Shown: piece after piece, positions 45,968-54,278 of the stretch
Layout of the letters: the number at the start of each line of letters is the position of its first letter
Position numbering within the stretch: position 1 is the stretch's first letter
DNA from: Planctomycetia bacterium
GTDB lineage: Bacteria; Planctomycetota; Brocadiia; Brocadiales; Brocadiaceae
DNA length: 64,000 nt
Direction of reading: 5' to 3'
NCBI GenBank assembly: GCA_015075005.1
Contig: JABTVC010000001.1
Span: forward strand, 1,364,001-1,428,000
Position numbers and translations under genes: made by a program
Notes under the pieces: model-generated
Database searches by the model: none
The model's input: only the letters and a program-made list of their open reading frames with translations
Told to the model about the DNA's origin: nothing

Positions 45968-46467
45968 TACTCTTTCTTTTCGATAATCACAAACTGCCCT
46001 ATTTTAGCTCTAAATATTTCAATAGAAAAATCCTGTAATATAATCAAAAGCAATCCTGATACCAAATATCCAAGTGAATCATTTTTCATAGATGAGAAAA
46101 TGAGGCGGTAGAAAGTATGATGAGTTATTGATAAGTGGACGTTGATGTTTAATAGGGATGGACAGGTATTGACAGGATAAAATCCTGCAGTCTTGCACAG
46201 TAAATATGTTACCTAATGTATCTTGCAATATCTCGTGTCGAAACACTTTCGTTATGGAGGAGATAAAAAACAATGTAACCCCGTTAGGGGCGGTCTGTTT
46301 GTAGCACAATAAAATTCAATAGGGTAAATAGCTCCGTAGGAGCGGCCTGTATACTTAAAATATTTGGAAAATTTTATAAGGAGGGAGGAATTATTATAAG
46401 GGCAAGGAGGAAATGTTTAAAAAATAGACATAGTGTTTAAAAAATGGTAGTTTAGATAAGAGTTAAT
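45968..46467. other. Intergenic region with REP-like palindromes
   Basis: No credible gene is seen; a short frame on the minus strand (46079-46309) has no family resemblance. The gap splits the glycan island into two transcription blocks and probably holds a promoter for the LegB-like gene on the minus strand. Confidence 0.45.
46278..46352. repeat. Pair of REP-like palindromes
   Basis: ACCCCGTTAGGGGCGGTCTG is followed 40 nt later by GCTCCGTAGGAGCGGCCTGT. Both have a short stem (CCCC/GGGG or GCTCC/GGAGC) around GTA-type loops and a shared C-G-G-x-C-T-G-T tail. This is the pattern of REP sequences mobilised by RAYT-type transposases. No RAYT gene is seen. Confidence 0.55.
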
Positions 46468-47187
46468 TTATAATTTCAATGTATCAAGCAATCTTTTTGG
46501 TTCATTATTTAGATTTATATAGTCGTACGGCACTCCAATATCGACAAAGAATCCATTGACAATTATCCCATATAACCCCTGATTAACAAGAAAAGGCAGG
46601 ATTTCCTTCTCCAGGGAAACATTTCCGGAAGGAATACTCGTAAAAACTTCGCGACGAAAAATATATACCCCCCCGTTAATCAAAACATCTTTTTCCGTAC
46701 TCTTTTCCACAAATCTTACAACCTCCCCTTTTTCATTCCGTTCTACCCCGCCATAACGGCTTGTACCCTGCGTCTGTACCAGACTTATTGTAGCCTTTGC
46801 TTGCCGGGCATAGTGGGAAGAAACCAATTCATGGAAATCTACGTTTAGAAAAGTATCCCCATTCATCACCATGAACTCTTTACCATCAATACAGGTGAGT
46901 GATTGCCTTATGGCACCACCTGTTCCAAGGAGTTCTTTTTCTTCGGAATATCTGATATTAACCCCGAAATTTCTACCATTACCAAAATGCGCCTTAATCA
47001 CGTCACCCTTATAACCAATGGAAATAATTATTTCTTTCATTTTCCATCTAGCAAGCTGTAATACTAAATACTCCAAAAATGGCCTGCCTGCTATTGTGGC
47101 CATGGGTTTTGGTACATTTTTGATAACCTCTCTTAATCGTGTCCCCAAACCCCCGGCTAAAATGATGGCCTTCAATTGCCTAAGCAT
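46468..47187 (-). CDS. hddC: HddC-like heptose-1-phosphate guanylyltransferase
   Basis: The 239-residue enzyme has AIILAGGLGTRLREVIKNVP, K-P-M-A-T-I-A-G-R-P-F-L-E-Y, GTGGAIRQSL, FMVMNGDTFLNVDFHEL and G-F-F-V-D-I-G-V-P-Y-D-Y. These are hallmarks of HddC, which makes GDP-D-glycero-alpha-D-manno-heptose. The assignment is strengthened by the adjacent GHMP kinase (hddA) and the GMD-like dehydratase. It overlaps the stop of the PLP enzyme gene by 8 nt. The heptose isomerase and phosphatase (gmhA, gmhB) are absent and may lie elsewhere. Confidence 0.83.
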   Translation of the reverse strand: MLRQLKAIILAGGLGTRLREVIKNVPKPMATIAGRPFLEYLVLQLARWKMKEIIISIGYKGDVIKAHFGNGRNFGVNIRYSEEKELLGTGGAIRQSLTCIDGKEFMVMNGDTFLNVDFHELVSSHYARQAKATISLVQTQGTSRYGGVERNEKGEVVRFVEKSTEKDVLINGGVYIFRREVFTSIPSGNVSLEKEILPFLVNQGLYGIIVNGFFVDIGVPYDYINLNNEPKRLLDTLKL

Positions 47188-48379
47188 GATTTTGTAAAAA
47201 CTTCTCTATCGTGTTCAGTATAAAGTCGCATTCTTTCCTGCCCAGGTCCTGATGCACTCCTATGTGTATTCCGTTTTCACCAATATATTCTGCATTGGGA
47301 AAATCGCCAATTTTATGTCCTAAATAACCAAACCCGTGACACTGGGTAGGCATGGAGGAAAACAGGTTTCTCGTATCAATTCCGCTTTTCTCCAAATAAT
47401 TCACGAGTTGTGTCCTGGTAAATTTGGCCTTCTCCTGAATGATAATCGGGAGGGCATGAGGGCCTATCTCCTCATAGGTTTCTTTTCCGATGGTTACCAG
47501 GCAAGGTGCAAACCGTCCAAAATTTTCAATAAGATAATACATGTTCTCTCTTCTTTTGTTAAGGATGTCGTCATAAACTTCAAGATTTCCCAGGCCAACA
47601 GCCGCCTCCAGTTCATTCATCTTCGATGAAAAGCCGATTCTCTCAAAAATAAACCGTATGTCTTCATTTTCCCCATACCGGAACCTCTTTGCACAATAGG
47701 CAGAAGCGGTATTAAGAACGCAACTCTCACACTTGCACGCTCTTCCATGACTTCTCAAAGACCTCAATACCTCTGCAAAATCAGGGTTATTCGTAGTTAC
47801 GATCCCACCCTCTACCGTGGATATTATATGCGCTACATAAAGACTAAATGCCGCCATGTCTCCCAGCGCTCCTGCACTTTTACCCTTATATAAAGCCCCA
47901 TGGGCCTCGGCTGCATCTTCTATCACGATTAAATTATGCTTTTTTGCAATGTCGTTAATGGTATCCATTTCTGCGGGTTTGCCCATGAGATGTACGGGCA
48001 TTATGGCTCGTGTATTTGTTGTGATAACATCTTCTATCTTCACGGGGTCAATGTTCAGGGTCTTTCTGTCAACATCAACAAATATTGGCGTGAGGCCAGC
48101 CTGTAAAACCGCATTTCCGGTCGCTACAAAAGAAAGGGCTGGGATGACAACTTCATCTCCCCGTTTAGCGCCGTAATCGAGTAATACTGCTAGCGCCAAA
48201 GCGTCGGCATCAGTTCCAGAACCAAGCGCAACTGCTTCTTTTACGCCTACAAGCTCAGCAAACCTTTTTTCAAACTCTCTTACATACCTCCCGCTGGATA
48301 GCCTGTTTGACTGAAGGGCATGTTCTATTAATTCTTTGGACTTTTTTGTTACCGTTATCGTGCCAAATGGTATCTTCAC
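47180..48379 (-). CDS. PLP/[2Fe-2S] sugar 3-dehydrase-like enzyme (RfbH/E1 type)
   Basis: The 399-residue protein has the DegT/DnrJ fold: G-S-G-T-D-A-D-A-L, IPALSFVATGNAVLQAGLTP and I-E-D-A-A-E-A-H-G-A with Asp155 for the PLP ring. Where aminotransferases have the Schiff-base lysine, it reads F-S-L-Y-V-A-H-I-I-S-T-V-E-G-G, so His184 replaces Lys. This is the substitution found in the 3-dehydrases E1/RfbH and ColD. It also has C215-x-C217-x2-C220-x8-C229, matching the four-cysteine [2Fe-2S] site of the E1/RfbH group. I infer removal of the C3 hydroxyl of a nucleotide-linked 4-keto sugar. It lies between hddC and hddA, which points to a heptose substrate. No E3-type reductase is seen nearby. 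Confidence 0.78.
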   Translation of the reverse strand: MKIPFGTITVTKKSKELIEHALQSNRLSSGRYVREFEKRFAELVGVKEAVALGSGTDADALALAVLLDYGAKRGDEVVIPALSFVATGNAVLQAGLTPIFVDVDRKTLNIDPVKIEDVITTNTRAIMPVHLMGKPAEMDTINDIAKKHNLIVIEDAAEAHGALYKGKSAGALGDMAAFSLYVAHIISTVEGGIVTTNNPDFAEVLRSLRSHGRACKCESCVLNTASAYCAKRFRYGENEDIRFIFERIGFSSKMNELEAAVGLGNLEVYDDILNKRRENMYYLIENFGRFAPCLVTIGKETYEEIGPHALPIIIQEKAKFTRTQLVNYLEKSGIDTRNLFSSMPTQCHGFGYLGHKIGDFPNAEYIGENGIHIGVHQDLGRKECDFILNTIEKFLQNHA

Positions 48380-49377
48380 TTATACCTCATCTCTTAATTC
48401 TTCGCTATAATACACGATCCGACTTCCCGATGCCTCAAATCCGAAGGGGACATCCAGCAAGAAGCCCAACGTTTCCTTTAAACTCTCCCTGTCTTCGGGT
48501 TTAACAAAAACAAAACAAAACCACCACCACCAGCCCCAGGATCTTGCCGCCAATAGCTCCTGCCTTGCAGGCCATATCATAGACATGATCAATATGAGTA
48601 TTTGACACCTTATTCGACAAATTCTTTTTCAGCTGCCAGCTCTCATGAAGTAGTTTTCCAAAATCAGTAAGGTCACCATTGCCATTTAAGATAGTAATTG
48701 CTTCTTCGACCATGCTGCGCATGGTTTGAAGTTCGCTGACATTATTCTTTATCTTGGAAACTTGATCTTGAGCTATCTTTGAGGCAATCCGCGTAAAACC
48801 GGAAAAAAACAACATTAAATGGTTTTCCAAATTTTGCAATCTGTCCTGACTGATGGTTACCGGACTAATCTCGAAATGGTGCTCATTTGAAAATTCGATC
48901 TTATTCAAACCACCAAATGCGGCAATAATTTGATCCTGTGAACCTACATTTTCCTTTATCATCTCCTGCTCTATATGAATTGCATCGATCGCCAACTTTC
49001 TCTTTGATACCATTCTCCCTTCCTGGGCATACAATGCATGGAGTAACCCCACGGTGAACGACGAGCTCGAACCTATCCCTGATCTGGCTGGAAGATCCCC
49101 GTCATGGTGGATTTCCAGGCCCTCAGAAACATTCATAAATTTAAATGCTTCCCTAACAGATGGATGAATAATTTCATTCGTTTCATTGACCTGTTCAAAT
49201 TTTGAATATGCAATCCTGTGTTTATATTCAAAAAGGTGGGAGTTTTCTGCAACTTATGTAACAATATTTATCAATAGTAGTCGACAAAACAGCGCCGCCA
49301 TTTTCATGAAACCATGCCGGATAATCAGTTCCGCCACCAAAAAAAGAGATACGAAAGGGTGTCCTGCTGATAATCAT
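48380..49377 (-). pseudogene. hddA: HddA-like heptose 7-phosphate kinase, two frameshifts
   Basis: Reading from ATG 49377 (GGAGG about 8 nt upstream) gives [19 protein letters not shown], the GHMP-kinase start of HddA. It runs to L-P-P-F and a stop at a T5 run near 49238. The middle continues in another frame with [10 protein letters not shown], the kinase loop LPARSGIGSSSSFTVGLLHA and KIAQDQVSKI. The final part, G-A-G-G-G-G-F-V-L-F and K-P-E-D-R-E-S-L, needs another single-base correction at a G4 run near 48530. Both breaks sit at homopolymers, so they could be sequencing errors. The neighbours (hddC, dehydrase, GMD-like) argue for a real function. Confidence 0.75.
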
Positions 49378-49424
49378 CCTGGGGCCTCCATAAAATCAGG
49401 TAGTAACATTTGCCCTGTACCATG

Positions 49425-50372
49425 CTATAGTTTTTTTTGTATTCCTTCGTCCAAAGAAACTTGTGGATACCATCCCAGAGTATTCCTGGCCTTTGTTATA
49501 TCAAGACAAAGCCTGGTCTTGATCGTTGGTTTAAATGCATCATATTCAATAGTTATTTTCCTGCCAGAATGAGCGATTATCTTTTTAACAAGTTCATTTA
49601 CCGATATTGAGCTACCGTAGCCAACGTTAAAGATAGCGATATTTGTTTTCTGTTTATCAATCGCAAGCCTTACAAAATTCACAAGATCTGAGACATATAA
49701 AAGATCTCGCTCCTCTTCTCCATTGCCCCACACCGCGACTTTCTTATTTTTTTTTGCAGTCATAACCTTTGTTACCGTTGCACCTAAGACGTGGGATTTT
49801 TCTAAGTCATATTTGTCATACGGACCATAAATATTTGAATGTCGAATGACGGTATATTTGGTATTACCTATCCTGGAATAAAACTCACACATCTTTTCGA
49901 TATAAACTTTTGTCCATCCCACACCAAAATAGCTTGGGTACATCTCCTTATTTGGATCAAAGTCCGTTTCTTTTACCGGAATATCGCTTGATTGATACAT
50001 CACAGTACAGCTAAAGAATATGACATGTGATACCATATTTTCGTGTGCAGCCCTGAAGATAAGGGAGTTCATAACAGCGTTATCGGTAACGTGATAATAT
50101 GGCTTTGTAAGTATCTCCTTCGCTCCTGATGTTGTAGCCGCAGCCTGGATTATCATATCCATTCCCTTTATTACCCTGGTTACATCTTCTTTACAAGTAA
50201 GGTCGGCATGTAGCATCGTAATTTTGGGATACGGTAGCATCTTTGAATCAAAATATGTGCCGTAGACATCAAAGTCATCTCTTTTTATAAAGGTCTCAGC
50301 GATGTTTCTTCCGATGAATCCGGTGGCCCCGCATATCAAAACTTTTCTCTTACGCACTTTTCCAAACCTCAA
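49425..50372 (-). CDS. Extended SDR, fucose-synthase/epimerase-like
   Basis: The 315-residue SDR has VLICGATGFIGRNIAETF, MIIQAAATTSGAKEIL, F-S-C-T-V-M-Y (serine region), an active-site tyrosine in YFGVGWTKVYIEKMCEF (Y-x6-K spacing differs from the usual Y-x3-K) and VIRHSNIYGPYDKYDLEKSH. The K-S-H-V-L segment resembles GDP-fucose synthase. The Y-F-G-V-G-W-T-K arrangement is unusual and should be compared with the family. It lies next to hddA, so it could be the reductase or epimerase for a GDP-6-deoxy-4-keto-heptose. It overlaps the upstream SDR by 23 nt. Confidence 0.75.
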   Translation of the reverse strand: MRFGKVRKRKVLICGATGFIGRNIAETFIKRDDFDVYGTYFDSKMLPYPKITMLHADLTCKEDVTRVIKGMDMIIQAAATTSGAKEILTKPYYHVTDNAVMNSLIFRAAHENMVSHVIFFSCTVMYQSSDIPVKETDFDPNKEMYPSYFGVGWTKVYIEKMCEFYSRIGNTKYTVIRHSNIYGPYDKYDLEKSHVLGATVTKVMTAKKNKKVAVWGNGEEERDLLYVSDLVNFVRLAIDKQKTNIAIFNVGYGSSISVNELVKKIIAHSGRKITIEYDAFKPTIKTRLCLDITKARNTLGWYPQVSLDEGIQKKL

Positions 50373-51120
50373 TAAACTGATTAAGAATTTCTTTTGATGT
50401 TTTTTTAAACGTTGGAAATAATGCTGTTATCTTGTCATTTGATATAGTTCCAACATCATACAAATATTTCCCGAACAGAACTTTTTTTTTGAGTAATTTA
50501 GCTACTTCAGCAAGAAGGAGATTGTCTGTTGATGCCACATTGAATATACCCTTCGTGTCACTGTCTATTGAAAACGTAACGAATGCTAAGATGTCTGAAT
50601 GCAGCACATAGTTAAATTGTGAATTGTCAGAAAGAAATAATGGTTCTGTTACTTCTTCAATAATTTTCGTGAGTGTATTTCTTCTCGCATACTTGCCCAG
50701 AAGTGTTGTTGGCCTTAAGATGAGGAAATTGCGTCCTTTTCCTTTCACAATAGATTCTGATATAAGTTTGGTAATTGCATACATTCCCTTACTGGCATCT
50801 ATATGAATCAATTCATCTTCCCGATGAACCTCTGAATTCTTTGCGTATATGTCTACTGTTGAAAAATATATAAACTTCTTGTGAGGAATTGTCACTAATT
50901 CATGTGTAAACAATACGTTGTCGTTAAAATATTTATGAAGCGAATCAGAAGTAACCTCCTTTTCAGAATTAAAAGCACAATGGATAATGACATCCACACC
51001 GTCCCTTTTTATCTTCTCAAGTTCTTCTTCCGAAGTTGATCTGGTAATACCTGTTCCACCAAGATTCTCGTGAATGTATTTTCCTATACCGCTGACTACC
51101 CCTGTAGTAAGTACTCTCAC
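50350..51120 (-). CDS. Small SDR-like protein
   Basis: The 256-residue protein has an SDR-like start (VLTTGVVSGIGKYIHENL), a serine region (F-I-Y-F-S-T-V-D-I-Y) and Y-A-I-T-K with the Y-x3-K pair, then F-L-I-L-R-P-T-T-L-L-G. The second half is short, so the substrate-binding part is reduced. The start is a GTG at 51120 that touches the stop of a short upstream frame. The substrate is unknown. It probably acts with the neighbouring SDRs on keto-sugar intermediates. Confidence 0.65.
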   Translation of the reverse strand: MRVLTTGVVSGIGKYIHENLGGTGITRSTSEEELEKIKRDGVDVIIHCAFNSEKEVTSDSLHKYFNDNVLFTHELVTIPHKKFIYFSTVDIYAKNSEVHREDELIHIDASKGMYAITKLISESIVKGKGRNFLILRPTTLLGKYARRNTLTKIIEEVTEPLFLSDNSQFNYVLHSDILAFVTFSIDSDTKGIFNVASTDNLLLAEVAKLLKKKVLFGKYLYDVGTISNDKITALFPTFKKTSKEILNQFIEVWKSA

Positions 51121-51228
51121 ATCAATTCTCTGTTATCAACTGTCCATGCTGATTCAATCGCTCTCACTTGAACATAAATATTTGGCATCGTTAAAATCCC
51201 TGACGTTGATTCAAGCCAATAACCTGAT

Positions 51229-53259
51229 TTAAACAGTTTGAAATTCCTGATATGGAATGAGTTGCTTGCTACGGTAAAGATAAGCCCCTTTTTTGTTTCC
51301 ATACCAAATCACTTCTCTACACCAATCTTCCCAGGACGACCATGTAAATAATGAACGGTCAATGAGATAATTATATTTTCCCTTTTTAAGTGAGACTGAT
51401 TTTTCTTTTAGTGATGCCTGGTACATATCCCGGATGTTATATGATAATTCGACGGATATATCCTCTTTCTGGAACGGCAATTTCATCAAATTTTTATTAT
51501 AAAAGACTGCCTCATGCAATAGACGCTGAGGCAGGGACAAACCTTTTTTTCTAAGAAACCATTCAAGCTCTTTTTCTGCTTCTGCATAGAAAAGATCCAG
51601 CTTGTTTTTCGTACACAATTTAATTAATAGTAATTCATCGGCAGGCCACCAAATATTGAGCCATTCTTTGGATTCACAATACTCTGCCCCTCCATGTTGA
51701 ATGTCGAAGGCTTTATCAATAAAATATTTGTTTATCTCAGAAATAATCGGTAACGTCGCCTCTTTTGTAAAAATCTCGATTAAATCCTTAAATCGGATCG
51801 ATAATATGGCGTGCAGAATAGTTAAGGGTATTTGCAAGACCTTGTTAAAGTACAGGAAAGAAGTCATCCAGCTGAAAACCCTGGCTTTGACCCAATCTTC
51901 TGTGGGCATGGTATTCGTTCCGACAACGAGCTGTTGAGTTTCATATATTTCGTCAGTATCATCGAGGCTTCCATGAATGTTAATGATCTTCGTTTCACGG
52001 ATAACAAAATCATATTTTTTTTGATATTCAGGGTTACCCATCTCTGCATTTGGAAGCAGGGACAGGTTATTAAACTGTATCCTGTTATGCTGACCTTTTT
52101 CAATTACCGAGGATACACCATCGGTAAAGGTCTTGTATGTCTCTTCAGGCAAGGCTAAAATAATATCAGTATAAGTTTCCACATTGTCGGTAGTAAATTT
52201 ATGCTGAAGTTTTTGAAAGACATTGGTAGATATATTGTGACGGTTTATACTCTTTAAGGTATCGTTATTCATAGATTGAAGGGAAAGCGTTACCCCTTTA
52301 TTCAGGCCAGCATCAGACAGTATCTTTTGTATCTTATACGAACGTTCTGTGGAATTTTTTGTGTTTTGCACTGATAACGCCTTTGGATAGCCATACTTCT
52401 TTTTGTTCTCAGCTACGTATTTAACAATCTCAATGTCCCTTTTCAGTATCCCAAAGTTGGCATCGCAACAATAAATATACTCAATTTTGCGCTCACTAAA
52501 CCAATCGATTTCTTCAAATATTCTTTCGAGATCATAGGTGTAGACTTTGGCACGAGTAGCTGCTCCCCAGTCACAATACGAGCAGGAAAATGGGCAACCC
52601 CTGTTTGTTTCCCACAGTGCAATCCATTGTTCTTCAGGATGCATCTCCATCAGGCGATCAAATATTCCTGCAAGATAGGGAGAAGGAATTGTGTGCAGGT
52701 TTGAAATCCTCTCACATCTGGAATTTTGAATAAGTTTATCATTTTTGTTGATATAACTTATGGAGGGTACTTTTTCCCAATCCCCAGTATTGCAATTTTC
52801 CAAAATATTCAAAAAGGGAATTTCCCCTTCGCCGTGGCAGACAATATCTACAAAAGGATGATTTCGTAAAAACGGTTCCACGCTATTCGGAACCTGCATA
52901 CCACCAAAAACAATAATCGTATCGGGTCTCCTTTGCTTTACCTGCCTTGCTATTTCGAGAGATATCCTTATATTCCAAACATACGTACTGAAGAATACCA
53001 TATCTGCATGGAGCAGCCTTTCTACCGCTGCTTTAACTGGAATACGCTTGTAAATCGGCAACAAGAACTCAAATTTATTTATATCTTTATGATATCTTTG
53101 CGAATATACCTGGAGAAAACCAAGTGCGTAGGGAAGATAGTTCTGTCCGGAAAAGCTATTGTTTATCTGAACCATTCCCAGCTTTATTGTGTCGTGTGAA
53201 TATTTGCCAACATTCCTCATGTCATGTGTAATGTTTTCTGTGAGACAAACCGTTTTCAT
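51229..53259 (-). CDS. Cobalamin-binding-type radical SAM enzyme
   Basis: The 676-residue protein has an N-terminal B12-binding-like half (LPYALGFLQVYSQRYHKDIN, PDTIIVFGGMQVPNSVEPFL, D-I-V-C-H-G-E-G-E-I-P-F-L), a radical SAM core with LWETNRGCPFSCSYCDWGAA (C-x3-C-x2-C) and a long C-terminal part ending near W-C-R-E-V-I-W-Y-G-N-K-K-G. No specific function can be read. The gene sits between the SDRs of the heptose block, which suggests it acts on a sugar or a lipid-linked sugar. With three other radical SAM genes in the island it is part of an unusual concentration. Confidence 0.82.
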   Translation of the reverse strand: MKTVCLTENITHDMRNVGKYSHDTIKLGMVQINNSFSGQNYLPYALGFLQVYSQRYHKDINKFEFLLPIYKRIPVKAAVERLLHADMVFFSTYVWNIRISLEIARQVKQRRPDTIIVFGGMQVPNSVEPFLRNHPFVDIVCHGEGEIPFLNILENCNTGDWEKVPSISYINKNDKLIQNSRCERISNLHTIPSPYLAGIFDRLMEMHPEEQWIALWETNRGCPFSCSYCDWGAATRAKVYTYDLERIFEEIDWFSERKIEYIYCCDANFGILKRDIEIVKYVAENKKKYGYPKALSVQNTKNSTERSYKIQKILSDAGLNKGVTLSLQSMNNDTLKSINRHNISTNVFQKLQHKFTTDNVETYTDIILALPEETYKTFTDGVSSVIEKGQHNRIQFNNLSLLPNAEMGNPEYQKKYDFVIRETKIINIHGSLDDTDEIYETQQLVVGTNTMPTEDWVKARVFSWMTSFLYFNKVLQIPLTILHAILSIRFKDLIEIFTKEATLPIISEINKYFIDKAFDIQHGGAEYCESKEWLNIWWPADELLLIKLCTKNKLDLFYAEAEKELEWFLRKKGLSLPQRLLHEAVFYNKNLMKLPFQKEDISVELSYNIRDMYQASLKEKSVSLKKGKYNYLIDRSLFTWSSWEDWCREVIWYGNKKGAYLYRSKQLIPYQEFQTV

Positions 53260-53271
53260 TTTAGTATACCA

Positions 53272-54267
53272 TCAGGAGATGAGTGCTTTTTCATGAAATA
53301 CATTATGATGTTGAGATAATTTATCCCTGTTTTCCTGATACCATTCAATGGTTTTGCCAATTCCTTCCTTCAGAGATATCCTGGGATTGTATCCTATTTT
53401 CCCCCTGGCCCTTGTTATATCAAGCACCCTCATGTCCTCACCGACCGGTTTTTCTTTATCCCACCGGACATTTAATCCCGGAATATAGGATGTTATAATA
53501 TCTATAAGTTCCTTAATGGTGGTCCCCATGCCGGAACCGAGGTTTATTGGAATACAATCGGCAGCCTTTTCAAATGCCAATAGCACCCCCTCAGCCACAT
53601 CATCGACAAAAACAAAATCCCGGACTGCAGAGCCATCTCCCCATACAGTAAAAGGGTCTTCCTTTTTTACCGCACGACCGATTAAGGCGGGAATAACCAT
53701 TGCGGATGAGGGATCAAAGTAATCAAAAGGGCCATACACGTTGGCTGGTCTAACAATTGCAATCTTACTCCATCCGAATTCAATTTTGTAACTCTCTGCC
53801 TGAAGTTCTCCCATCCTTTTAGCCCAGCCTGCGAACAGGTTCGTGTGGTGGGGGGGACCATTCCATGCAATGTCTTCTTTCTTAGGTTCATTTGCAGAAG
53901 GATAGATACCAATAGTGCTCGTATAGAGATACCTTTCAACGTCCCATACTCTTGAGGCCTCCATCAGAAATGTGTTAAAAATGAGATGAGGGACAAAAAA
54001 GCTGGCCGCCTTGGCTTTTCCGGTAGAAACAGCCCCTTTTGTCCCGGCGAGGTTAAAGACGTAATCCATTCCCTTTACTACTCTATTACAAAACTGCCAG
54101 TTCGTTAAATTACCACTGATAAATTCTGCTTCAGGATGTGCCAACGCAGCATCATCTAAAGAGACGACCCGAACCTTCGCTCCGCGCTCAATGAGCATTT
54201 TCACAACGGGTATGCCAATCAGGCCTGTTCCGCCGGCTACCAGTACCTTTTTCCCCTTATACATCAA
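53272..54267 (-). CDS. Extended SDR, GDP-fucose-synthase-like
   Basis: The 331-residue SDR has VLVAGGTGLIGIPVVKMLIE, VFNLAGTKGAVSTGK, TSTIGIYPSANEPKKEDIAW and IAIVRPANVYGPFDYFDPSS. It ends in the ISLKEGIGKTIEWYQENRDK tail of nucleotide-sugar epimerases. It appears intact, with FAGWAKRMGELQAE in place of the usual Y-x3-K: the tyrosine is missing, and W-A-K is found instead. This makes normal dehydrogenase chemistry doubtful unless another residue substitutes. It follows the GMD-like gene by 11 nt in the same operon, so a role in processing the product of that dehydratase is likely. Confidence 0.7.
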   Translation of the reverse strand: MMYKGKKVLVAGGTGLIGIPVVKMLIERGAKVRVVSLDDAALAHPEAEFISGNLTNWQFCNRVVKGMDYVFNLAGTKGAVSTGKAKAASFFVPHLIFNTFLMEASRVWDVERYLYTSTIGIYPSANEPKKEDIAWNGPPHHTNLFAGWAKRMGELQAESYKIEFGWSKIAIVRPANVYGPFDYFDPSSAMVIPALIGRAVKKEDPFTVWGDGSAVRDFVFVDDVAEGVLLAFEKAADCIPINLGSGMGTTIKELIDIITSYIPGLNVRWDKEKPVGEDMRVLDITRARGKIGYNPRISLKEGIGKTIEWYQENRDKLSQHHNVFHEKALIS

Positions 54268-54278
54268 TTCTTCCTTTA

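Noticed and set aside
46079-46309. Short minus-strand frame in the 500-bp gap
   Set aside because: Low-complexity content, no motif, and it runs into REP-like palindromes.
51117-51302. 61-codon minus-strand frame between the radical SAM gene and the small SDR
   Set aside because: It overlaps the radical SAM gene by 74 nt and has no recognisable motif. The radical SAM gene has a natural family ending (V-I-W-Y-G), so a frameshifted extension is not needed.
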